NCBI GenBank assembly: GCA_028284265.1
Contig: JANQRZ010000007.1
Coordinates: forward strand, 122,670 to 186,669
DNA length: 64,000 nt
Reading direction: 5' to 3'
Origin: Rhodothermales bacterium
GTDB lineage: Bacteria; Bacteroidota; Rhodothermia; Rhodothermales; JANQRZ01
A program made the translations under genes and the position numbers. Shown piece by piece: positions 27,222-34,209 of this stretch (position 1 is the stretch's first letter; each line of letters opens with the position of its first letter). Below the pieces are notes generated by a model. The model did no database searches. It was given only the letters and a program-made list of their open reading frames with translations, and had not been told where the DNA came from.

Positions 27222-28207
27222 CAGGCGTTCACGTCCACGACGATCCGCCCCTGCGTCTCGCCGCGCGTAATCGTCTCGCTGTAGGCAATCACGTCGCCCA
27301 ACCCAATCGTCTGTTGCATGGCTTCTAGGTCGGCGCTCGTCAGCAGGTCGGCGAGGCGTTGCCACGCGGCGCGGCGGCGCTCCGGCGGACAGGTGTTCGA
27401 GTCGATCCCGAGGAGGTTGACGCCGCGCAGGATGAACGGGAAGACGGTCGTGTTGAGTTCGTGGCTCTGGGCGAGGCCGTAGGCGGCGATGCTCCCGTGA
27501 CGCTCCGTCTGGGCGATGAGGGTAGCGAGTGTCTTCCCGCCGACGCCGTCGATGGCTCCGGCCCAGCGACCCTTTTCCATCGGGTGCTTGGGACCATTGC
27601 CTAGCTCATCGCGCCCGATGATGCGCGTCGCGCCGAGCGTGCGGAGATAGTCGTGCGCTGCTTCGGTTCCGGTCGAAGCCACCACGTCGTAGCCGAGCCG
27701 GTGCAGTAGAGCAACCGCCATACTACCCGCTCCGCCCGAGGCTCCCGTCACGACCACCTCGCCGCTCGCGGGCACGACACCGTGCTCCTCCAATGCCATG
27801 ACGGCAAGCATCGCGGTGAACCCAGCAGTGCCGATCACCATCGCTTCGTGCAGTGACAGCCCCTCGGGTAGCGATACGAGATGGTCAGCGGTGGCGCGGG
27901 CGCGTTGGGCGAAGCCGCCCCATCGGTCCTCGCCCGTCCCCCAGCCCGTCAGAATCACCTCGTCGCCCGGCGCAAACCGGTCGCTCTCCGATTTGGCGAC
28001 GGTGCCTGCGAGGTCGATCCCCGGCACGAAGGGGAAGTCGCCGCGCACAATCTTGCCCTTGCCCGTGACAGCGAGGCCGTCCTTGTAGTTGAGGCTCGAA
28101 TAGGCGACATCAATCAGCACGTCACCGTCGGGTAGATCGGCTTCCTCAACAGCGGTGACGGCGGCGCTCAGGCCCTCGTCGGATTGCGTGAGCAGGAGCG
28201 CGTTCAT
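27221..28207 (-). CDS. AcuI/YhdH-type NADPH-dependent enoyl (acryloyl-CoA) reductase
   Basis: 328 residues, medium-chain reductase fold. Signs of the YhdH/AcuI subfamily: SSLNYKDGLAVTGKG at the N-terminus, PGIDLAGTV, VILTGWGTGEDRWGG, the VTGASGGAGSMAV nucleotide loop, and LLGIDSNTCPPERRRAAW near the end. There are no structural zinc cysteines, as usual for this group. AcuI reduces acryloyl-CoA to propionyl-CoA; the true substrate here is unproven. It sits 4 bases after comB and overlaps the next gene by one base. Confidence 0.93.
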   Translation of the reverse strand: MNALLLTQSDEGLSAAVTAVEEADLPDGDVLIDVAYSSLNYKDGLAVTGKGKIVRGDFPFVPGIDLAGTVAKSESDRFAPGDEVILTGWGTGEDRWGGFAQRARATADHLVSLPEGLSLHEAMVIGTAGFTAMLAVMALEEHGVVPASGEVVVTGASGGAGSMAVALLHRLGYDVVASTGTEAAHDYLRTLGATRIIGRDELGNGPKHPMEKGRWAGAIDGVGGKTLATLIAQTERHGSIAAYGLAQSHELNTTVFPFILRGVNLLGIDSNTCPPERRRAAWQRLADLLTSADLEAMQQTIGLGDVIAYSETITRGETQGRIVVDVNA

Positions 28208-28211
28208 CCGA

Positions 28212-28988
28212 TCACTCGGCTACCGTTTCAACTGGAACTGCCTTCGCCGAGACCTTGGCATCTTCGGGGTTCTGGAGCACGATGCGACTGTCGTGGTAGA
28301 TCGGCAGCAACGGGATGGCATCAACTTGAGCACAGTAGGCCACGTCCTCCTCGAAGCCCAATTCAACGAGGTGCCGGGCGTGGTTGCTGCGGGCCAGCGT
28401 CGTGGCGAGGTCGCCGTGGTCTTGGGCGTACTGCGTGAGGGCGATGTGGGCGGCATCGGAGCGATTCTTCGGCTCCTGACCGCCCCAGAGTTGGTTCAGG
28501 ATCAGTCCGGCGCAGAGGATGTCTTCCAGCGCCGCCCGGTCGGCAGAACCGGCACAGAGAATAACCACGTCCTGCTCGGCCTTCCATGCAAACTCGATCA
28601 CCTTGCTGGCATTGAGGAAACAACCGATGGCGACGTCCGCCGCGCCCCGGGCCTTGGTGATGGACCGCGTCCCGTTGCTTGTATTCAGGATGATCGTCTT
28701 GCCCTGGACCATCTCGGGCGTGTATTCCAGCGGCGAGTTGCCGAGGGCGTAGCCGTCGATCTTATGACCGCCGCGCTCGCCGCCGAGCAGGCTGGTCGTG
28801 GCGTCCGAGTGGGCGCTAATACGGCTCGCTTCCGCCATGTCCGCGACGGGAATCACAGCCCGCGCCCCGTGGTTGAGCGCGGTCACGACAGTCGAGGAGG
28901 CACGAAGCACATCCACGACGATCACGGCCTTGCCCTTCAGGTCGTCCTCGGTGGCGGAGTGGGCGGTCAGGTAGACTTCGACGTTCAT
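28212..28988 (-). CDS. comB: 2-phosphosulfolactate phosphatase (ComB)
   Basis: 258 residues. The family pattern is clear: AVIVVDVLRASSTVVTAL near the N-terminus, GYALGNSPLEY, ILNTSNGTRSI (key Thr/Ser/Asn residues), VVILCAGSADRAALEDILCAG, and a CAQVDAIPLLP ending. ComB releases sulfolactate from phosphosulfolactate, a step known in methanogen coenzyme M synthesis and also found in many bacteria. ComA and ComC are not in the window. In relatives that make sulfonolipids or sulfolactate, such a role could apply here; that is inference. It is 4 bases ahead of the AcuI-type gene. Confidence 0.93.
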   Translation of the reverse strand: MNVEVYLTAHSATEDDLKGKAVIVVDVLRASSTVVTALNHGARAVIPVADMAEASRISAHSDATTSLLGGERGGHKIDGYALGNSPLEYTPEMVQGKTIILNTSNGTRSITKARGAADVAIGCFLNASKVIEFAWKAEQDVVILCAGSADRAALEDILCAGLILNQLWGGQEPKNRSDAAHIALTQYAQDHGDLATTLARSNHARHLVELGFEEDVAYCAQVDAIPLLPIYHDSRIVLQNPEDAKVSAKAVPVETVAE

Positions 28989-29069
28989 GTCTGGAACTGA
29001 ATCAATGGGGTGAGCCGAATAGTAGCGGAGCTTGGTGCCAGCGGTGCGTCAGCGCGTGCGCTTGGCGCG

Positions 29070-30200
29070 TCAGCTTTTGTGGAATGGAGGTTTCGTGACC
29101 GTCGCCGGGAGCACGCGACCACGGACGGCAATGCCGATAGGGTTGCCGGGGGTAGTGAAGGTCTCGTCGTTCGGGACATAGCCCAGCCCGATGCCCTGCC
29201 CGAGCACCGGCGACTGCGAGCCGCTCGTGACTTCGCCGATGGGTTCGCTATCCGCGTTGACGATGGCATAGCCCTGACGTGGGATGCCGCGCTCGTTGAC
29301 GACGAATCCGATGAGCTTACGCGGAATGCCCTGCTCCTTCTGAGCCGCCAGCGAGCCGCGTCCGACGAAGCGCTCCTTGCCGAGTTTCGTGACCCAGCCG
29401 AGTCCGGCTTCGAGGGGCGTCGTCTTGCCGGTCAGCTCGTGGCCGTAGAGGCAGTAACCTGATTCGAGCCGGAGCGTGTCGCGGGCACCGAGTCCGGCGG
29501 GCAGCAGGCCGTGCTTCGCGCCCGCTTCCATCAAGGCGTTCCAGATGTGCTCGGTCTTTTCGGCCTCGCAGTAAATCTCCAAGCCTTTCTCGCCGGTGTA
29601 GCCGGTGTGCGAGAGGATGATCTTGTCGCAGCCGAGAAACGCCCCCGGCTCGGGCCGCATGAAGTGATAGTACTTCACGTCGGCCACTGGGAGGTCCGTC
29701 ACCTCGGCGATCACGTCGAATGCTTTGGGTCCCTGGAGTGCGAGCAACCCCATGTAGTCCGACACATCCTCCACGGTGCAGTCGAAGTCGCCGCTGGCGT
29801 GGACGGCCTGCATGTGAGTGACATCCTTAGCGATGTTGGAGGCATTGATGACGAGCATGTATGCCTCTTCGGCGAGCCGGTAGACGAGGAGGTCGTCCAC
29901 GGCCCCGCCATTGTCATTGCACATCACCGTGTAGAGTGCCTTGCTGTCGTAGAGCGTCGAGGCGTCGTTGGTGATGAGGTGCTGCACGAAGCCGAGCGCT
30001 TGCGGACCTCGGATCAAGACCTCGCCCATGTGCGACACATCAAACAGCCCGGCGGCTTCGCGGACGGCGCGGTGCTCGTCGAGGATGCCGGAATATTGGA
30101 CCGGCATCTCAAACCCGCCGAAGGGCATCATCTTCGCCCCGAGGGCAGCGTGCGTTTCGTAAAGCGGCGTGCGCTGGAGGGTGTGTACCGAAGACTCCAT
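29070..30200 (-). CDS. gcvT: Aminomethyltransferase (glycine cleavage system T protein)
   Basis: T protein of the glycine cleavage complex; it moves the methylene group to tetrahydrofolate and frees ammonia. 376 residues. The start MESSVHTLQRTPLYETHAAL, VQYSGILDEHRAVREAAGLFDVSHMGE, the folate region LSHTGYTGEKGLEIYCE and the DTLRLESGYCLYGHEL loop are all typical. I chose the ATG at 30200; the frame runs to 30350 but is not protein-like there. gcvH and gcvP are elsewhere. It is the first gene of the minus-strand run gcvT-comB-AcuI-oxidase, with 81 bases before comB. Confidence 0.97.
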   Translation of the reverse strand: MESSVHTLQRTPLYETHAALGAKMMPFGGFEMPVQYSGILDEHRAVREAAGLFDVSHMGEVLIRGPQALGFVQHLITNDASTLYDSKALYTVMCNDNGGAVDDLLVYRLAEEAYMLVINASNIAKDVTHMQAVHASGDFDCTVEDVSDYMGLLALQGPKAFDVIAEVTDLPVADVKYYHFMRPEPGAFLGCDKIILSHTGYTGEKGLEIYCEAEKTEHIWNALMEAGAKHGLLPAGLGARDTLRLESGYCLYGHELTGKTTPLEAGLGWVTKLGKERFVGRGSLAAQKEQGIPRKLIGFVVNERGIPRQGYAIVNADSEPIGEVTSGSQSPVLGQGIGLGYVPNDETFTTPGNPIGIAVRGRVLPATVTKPPFHKS

Positions 30201-30512
30201 GCGGGCGGGGCAAAGGTGACGGGGAGCGGGGGCCGAGTAATGTACGCTCCGCGCTCGGGTGGTGCAATCGGGAAAGGCCGGATGGGACAGAGGGCAGAAA
30301 GCAGAGAGTAGAAAACAGTAGTGCCATAGCAACCCGTCCCTTCTTGTCATCCTGAACGAAGGCCGAAGGCCGAAGTCGAATGGATCTCTGACGGCACCTC
30401 GCTAGAGATCCTTCGACTGCGTTCGCATGCGCTCACTCCGCTCAGGATGTCATTCTCTCTAGCGCCGAGATAGAGTCGGCGAGTACCTTCCGGCGTCCAA
30501 ACCTTGCCCCGC
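30201..30512. other. Intergenic region between divergent gcvT and amidohydrolase
   Basis: This 312-base stretch has no convincing ORF. It holds the palindromic repeat at 30345-30452 and a purine-rich run near 30286-30320 (GACAGAGGGCAGAAAGCAGAG), which resembles the complement of the heptamer repeats at the right window edge. Promoters for both flanking genes should lie here, but I cannot name the boxes. Confidence 0.6.
30345..30452. repeat. Long palindromic intergenic repeat (GTCATCCTGA type), copy 1
   Basis: Outer arms are GTCATCCTGA and CTCAGGATGTCAT; inner arms are GTCGAATGGATCTCT and AGAGATCCTTCGAC. The whole can fold into a long interrupted hairpin. The same arms occur at 47011-47099. 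Similar sequences are widespread in bacterial intergenic regions. Confidence 0.75.
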
Positions 30513-31781
30513 ATGCGCCTCGCCTTTCTGCTCTGTGCTCTCCTCTTCGCCCTCCCCGTCGTCGCCCAGCCGACGGCTTACATCGGGGCCACCATCTACC
30601 CCATCGCCGGACCGCCCATCGAAGACGGAATGCTGATCGTCGAGGATGGGCGGATCGTCGAAGTCGGGCCGGTGCGAACGAACCTCCGTCCGGGTACGCA
30701 GCAGGTGGACGTGACGGGCAAGGTCATTATGCCGGGCCTCGTGGACACGCACTCGCACGTCGGCGAAGGCGACGGCGGTGACCGCTCGGCGCCGCTCCAC
30801 CCGGCGGTCCGCATCCTCGACGCCATCGACCCGATGAGCGACTCGTTCAACCGCGCCCGCGCAGGCGGCGTCACGACGATGAACATCATGCCCGGCTCGG
30901 GCCACCTGATGAGCGGGCAGACGGTCTATGTCAAACCGCGCCACGCTCTCACCATTGACGAGATGCTGTTCTGCGACGACACCCTGCGCGGCATCTGCGG
31001 CGGAATGAAGATGGCGAACGGCACCAACTCGATCCGCTCGAACCCCGGCCCGTTCCCCGGCACCCGCGCCAAGAGCGCCGCCCTCGTCCGGTCGCTGTTC
31101 CTGAAGGCGCAGCAGTACCAAGAGAAAAAAGAGGCCGACCCGGATCACGACCGCGACATCGAGATGGAGGCGCTGCTCGAAGTGATGGACGGGCGGCGGA
31201 TCGTCCATTTCCACACGCACCGCTCGCACGACATCCTGACGGCGCTCCGGCTCGGCGACGAGTTCGGGTTCACGCCGGTCCTCCACCACGTCTCCGAAGG
31301 CTGGAAGGTCGCTGACGAGATCGCCGCCGCCGGAGCGCCCGCCTCGATCATCGTGCTCGACTCGCCCGGCGGCAAGATCGAAGCCGACGAACTGTATTTC
31401 ATCACGGGCGGCGTGCTGGAAGCGGCAGGCGTGGACGTGGCCTATCACACCGACGACTACATCACCGACAGCCGCCTCTTCCTTCGCTCGGCAGCCTTCG
31501 GTGTGCGCGGCGGGATGAGCCGCACCGCCGCCCTCGAATCAGTCACAATCGCCGGAGCGCGGATGCTCGGCCTCGCCGACCGCATCGGCTCGCTAGAGGC
31601 GGGCAAGGACGCCGACTTCATCGTCCTCTCCGGCGACCCGCTCTCGACCTACACCCACGTCGAGCAGACCTATCTCGACGGCGAAAAGGTCTTCGACCGC
31701 GCCGACCCCGAGGACCGCGCCTACGCCGTCGGCGGCTACGAGGTCTACCGCAGCGGAGCGACCCACCACCACGATCACTGA
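30513..31781 (+). CDS. Secreted metal-dependent amidohydrolase
   Basis: 422 residues with a signal peptide (ends PVVAQP, residue 20). Metal-binding histidines of the amidohydrolase superfamily are present: His80/His82 in GLVDTHSHVGEG, further histidines in VHFHTHRSHD and VLHHVSEG, and the aspartate region AYHTDDY. The C-terminal composite domain LADRIGSLEAGKDADFIVLSG is typical. The tail is His-rich (THHHDH). I prefer the ATG at 30513, where the signal peptide begins, over a TTG three codons upstream. It is followed by a paralog that lacks the metal site (32314). Substrate unknown; imidazolonepropionase- or dipeptidase-like enzymes are the nearest relatives. Confidence 0.93.
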   Translation: MRLAFLLCALLFALPVVAQPTAYIGATIYPIAGPPIEDGMLIVEDGRIVEVGPVRTNLRPGTQQVDVTGKVIMPGLVDTHSHVGEGDGGDRSAPLHPAVRILDAIDPMSDSFNRARAGGVTTMNIMPGSGHLMSGQTVYVKPRHALTIDEMLFCDDTLRGICGGMKMANGTNSIRSNPGPFPGTRAKSAALVRSLFLKAQQYQEKKEADPDHDRDIEMEALLEVMDGRRIVHFHTHRSHDILTALRLGDEFGFTPVLHHVSEGWKVADEIAAAGAPASIIVLDSPGGKIEADELYFITGGVLEAAGVDVAYHTDDYITDSRLFLRSAAFGVRGGMSRTAALESVTIAGARMLGLADRIGSLEAGKDADFIVLSGDPLSTYTHVEQTYLDGEKVFDRADPEDRAYAVGGYEVYRSGATHHHDH

Positions 31782-31800
31782 GCCTCTTCATCCAACAAGC

Positions 31801-31890
31801 CTGTCATTGCGAGGAGCCGAAGGCGACGTGGCAATCTCCCGACCTTGCCTCATTCCTCGGGAGATTGCTTCGCTGCGCTCGCAATGACAG
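31801..31890. repeat. Palindromic repeat (CTGTCATTGCGAG type)
   Basis: Perfect 13-base terminal inverted repeats (CTGTCATTGCGAG / CTCGCAATGACAG) bound a 90-base element. Inner arms GGCAATCTCCCGA and CGGGAGATTGC also pair. This repeat type is known from many bacterial genomes. It ends 7 bases before the ATG of the small lipoprotein. Confidence 0.8.
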
Positions 31891-31897
31891 CCATTTC

Positions 31898-32311
31898 ATG
31901 ATGAACCTGAAACGGTTTGTGGTCCTCACTCTTCCCTTCGTGCTCTGCGGGTGCTTCGACCTCTTCCCCTGCGAAACAGAGGAATTCATGCGTGTCACCT
32001 CACCCGATGGTCAGCACGACCTTGTAGCCTTCCGAGCCAACTGTGGGGCAACAACGCGAGAAAGCTATCACGCTTCCCTTCTGCCGTCTGGGCAGGCTGT
32101 TGCTAAGGGTGGTGGAAATGTATTCGCCGCCGAGCTAGAGAGAGGTCCGATAGCCCATGTGCTCGTTGGGTGGAGCGGAGACACGGCTCAGGTATTCTAT
32201 AACGCACCTCGGGAGGTCTTCAGGCAAGAACCAACAGCACAGGGCTATCCCATCGAATATGTCGTCGGAGATGGGATTGACATCATCGACGGTACAGAGC
32301 AAACACCATAA
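31898..32311 (+). CDS. Small putative lipoprotein (137 aa), hypothetical
   Basis: Residues 1-20 look like a lipoprotein signal (MMNLKRFVVLTLPFVLCGCF), with Cys19 the likely lipid site, though the lipobox LCGC is unusual in having a second Cys. The mature part has two further cysteines (PCETEE, ANCGATT) that could form a disulfide, and strand-like stretches (DLVAFRANC, AHVLVGWSGDTAQVFY). No family recognised. It starts 7 bases after a palindromic repeat and ends 2 bases before the amidohydrolase paralog, so the two are probably cotranscribed. An ATG one codon later is equally possible. Confidence 0.65.
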   Translation: MMNLKRFVVLTLPFVLCGCFDLFPCETEEFMRVTSPDGQHDLVAFRANCGATTRESYHASLLPSGQAVAKGGGNVFAAELERGPIAHVLVGWSGDTAQVFYNAPREVFRQEPTAQGYPIEYVVGDGIDIIDGTEQTP

Positions 32312-32313
32312 CT

Positions 32314-33513
32314 ATGCTTCGACTTCTCACCCTACTCCTACTCACCACCTCCGCCCATGCCCAACTCGCCGTGCGGGCCAACCTCGTCTACACGATGGAG
32401 GGCGCCCCTATCGAGAACGGCGTCGTGCTCGCGAACGCGGACGGGCAGATCGAGGCCGTCGGTCCGGCCTCGTCGGTGACGATTCCCGATGGGTACCAAG
32501 TGCTCGATGCGGCGGTCGTGACGCCGGGGTTTGTGGATGCGCGGGCGACGGTCGGGCTGTCGGGCATCCTGAACCAGTCGCAGGACCAGGACCACCTCGA
32601 CACGTCCGGCCCGATCCAGCCCGAGCTGCGGGCCATCGACGCCTACGATCCGACGGAAGACCTCGTGGACTGGGTGCTCGGGTTCGGGGTGACGACGGCG
32701 CACGTCGGGCCGTCGCCGGGCGCGCCGGTGGCAGGGCAGACAGCGGTCTTCAAGACCGCCGCCGAGACGGTCGCCGAGGGCTTGGTCGAGGAAGCGCCGA
32801 TGGTCGTGTTCGTCCTCGGGACCGGCATCCGGCGCAACTTCGACTCACCGGGGACGCGGGCGAAGGAGATCGCCATGCTGCGCGAGGCGCTGATGGAAGC
32901 GCAGCGCTACGCCGAGGGCATGGCCGACGAGGACGAGGCCAAGCGCCCGAGTCGCGACCTCCGCAAAGAGGCGATGGCCCGCGTGCTCTCCGGCGAGGCC
33001 GCCGCGCTCATCACCGCCCACCGCGCCCACGACATCCTCACCGCCCTCCGCCTCGCCCAAGAGTTCGGCCTCCGCATGATTCTCGACGGCGGGGCCGAAG
33101 CCTACCTCGTCACCGACCAACTGAGCGATCAGCAGATTCCCGTCATCCTCCACCCGACGATGATCCGTCCGAACGGTGACGCCCAAAACGCAAGCTTCGA
33201 GACAGCCAAGCTGCTCCGCGACGCCGGACTGACCGTCGCCATTCAGAGCGGCTACGAGTCCTATGTCCCGAAAACTCGCGTCGTCCTCTTTGAGGCTGGT
33301 GTGGCCGCGACGCACGGCCTCGGCGTCGAGGGCGCGCTGGAAACCATCACTATCGATGCCGCCCGCATCCTCGGCATCGACGACCGCGTCGGCTCCCTCG
33401 CCGAAGGCAAGGACGCCGACCTCGTCCTCTTCGACGGCGACCCGTTCGAGTACACCTCCCATGTCTGCACCGTCATCGCCGACGGCGTGGTCGTCGTGGA
33501 CGAATGCCGATGA
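32314..33513 (+). CDS. Secreted amidohydrolase paralog lacking metal ligands (probable pseudoenzyme)
   Basis: 399 residues, signal peptide ends SAHAQ (residue 17). It aligns end to end with the enzyme at 30513, including HDILTALRL and a C-terminal DRVGSLAEGKDADLVLFDGDPF. The metal site is gone: the HxH of VDTHSHVG is VDARATVG here (Arg77/Thr79), VLHHVSEG is replaced by ILDGGAEA, and the HTDD region reads QSGY. It is therefore likely non-catalytic or uses a changed site; a regulatory or structural partner of the active enzyme is one reading. The next gene starts inside its stop codon. Confidence 0.9.
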   Translation: MLRLLTLLLLTTSAHAQLAVRANLVYTMEGAPIENGVVLANADGQIEAVGPASSVTIPDGYQVLDAAVVTPGFVDARATVGLSGILNQSQDQDHLDTSGPIQPELRAIDAYDPTEDLVDWVLGFGVTTAHVGPSPGAPVAGQTAVFKTAAETVAEGLVEEAPMVVFVLGTGIRRNFDSPGTRAKEIAMLREALMEAQRYAEGMADEDEAKRPSRDLRKEAMARVLSGEAAALITAHRAHDILTALRLAQEFGLRMILDGGAEAYLVTDQLSDQQIPVILHPTMIRPNGDAQNASFETAKLLRDAGLTVAIQSGYESYVPKTRVVLFEAGVAATHGLGVEGALETITIDAARILGIDDRVGSLAEGKDADLVLFDGDPFEYTSHVCTVIADGVVVVDECR

Positions 33514-34115
33514 GCGGTTCGGACTCTTCGCGTTACCTCTACCGCATTGCCATGCTCTGCGGCATTCTGCCCATGACGGTGGGTGTTTCGATTTACATCT
33601 TGTATGAGATTACTCGGTGGGATGTGCTGGTGCTGGCGGGCCTCTTTACCGTGTATGGGGGTCTCGCATGCGCGGCGCTAGGGTTCATCTGCATTATCGC
33701 TTATGCTTTCAAGCGTCATGCAGCCGGAGAGATGTGGGGACTTGGGGTAGGTAAAGCTGTCGGCGTGATTCTCCTCAATATCCCAGTGTGTGTAATTGTA
33801 GTGCATCTCTCTCTTCTCAGCGTGACTCGCATGGACTCCTACACCGTCGTCTTGGAGAACAAGGGAGAGGATGTCGTTGCGCATTTCGAGTTGGAGACTC
33901 CGGGAGGAGCAGTGGGAATCGAAGGGATTGCACCGGGAGAATCCGAATCTGTACGCCTGAGCTTTGAGGACCCTGGCTCCATCACTTACAGAGCAGAGGT
34001 TGGAAACGATCTTCTGGAAGGGGTTATCGAAAACCATGTGGCAAATAGCGGGGGCGGAAAGAAGTCAATAATCACCTTCTCTGACGGGGAGTTCAGCATA
34101 GAACGAATGGAGTGA
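33510..34115 (+). CDS. Hypothetical membrane protein with C-terminal exposed beta domain
   Basis: 201 residues. Three hydrophobic segments (near residues 10-27, 38-65 and 78-100) are followed by about 90 soluble residues with strand-like repeats (YTVVLENKGEDVVAHFELE, SVRLSFEDPGSITYRAEV), which may lie outside the membrane. The ATG at 33510 overlaps the stop of the pseudo-amidohydrolase gene (ATGA), so translation is likely coupled; an ATG two codons upstream also exists. No family recognised. Base composition is visibly less GC-rich than its neighbours, which may hint at separate origin. Confidence 0.75.
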   Translation: MSGSDSSRYLYRIAMLCGILPMTVGVSIYILYEITRWDVLVLAGLFTVYGGLACAALGFICIIAYAFKRHAAGEMWGLGVGKAVGVILLNIPVCVIVVHLSLLSVTRMDSYTVVLENKGEDVVAHFELETPGGAVGIEGIAPGESESVRLSFEDPGSITYRAEVGNDLLEGVIENHVANSGGGKKSIITFSDGEFSIERME

Positions 34116-34209
34116 TAAGCAACGGCTCTTCCTAATCCCTACTTTCTCTCCACGCCCAATCCGGTATATTCCGGCATCCGCCTCCCGCCCACCGGATCGA
34201 CCGACGCCT

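Noticed and set aside
30459..31448. Minus-strand frame over the first amidohydrolase
   Set aside because: Antisense shadow of a gene with a signal peptide and metal motifs.
32157..33179. Arg/Gly-rich plus-strand frame overlapping the second amidohydrolase
   Set aside because: Off-frame shadow; no domain, extreme arginine content.
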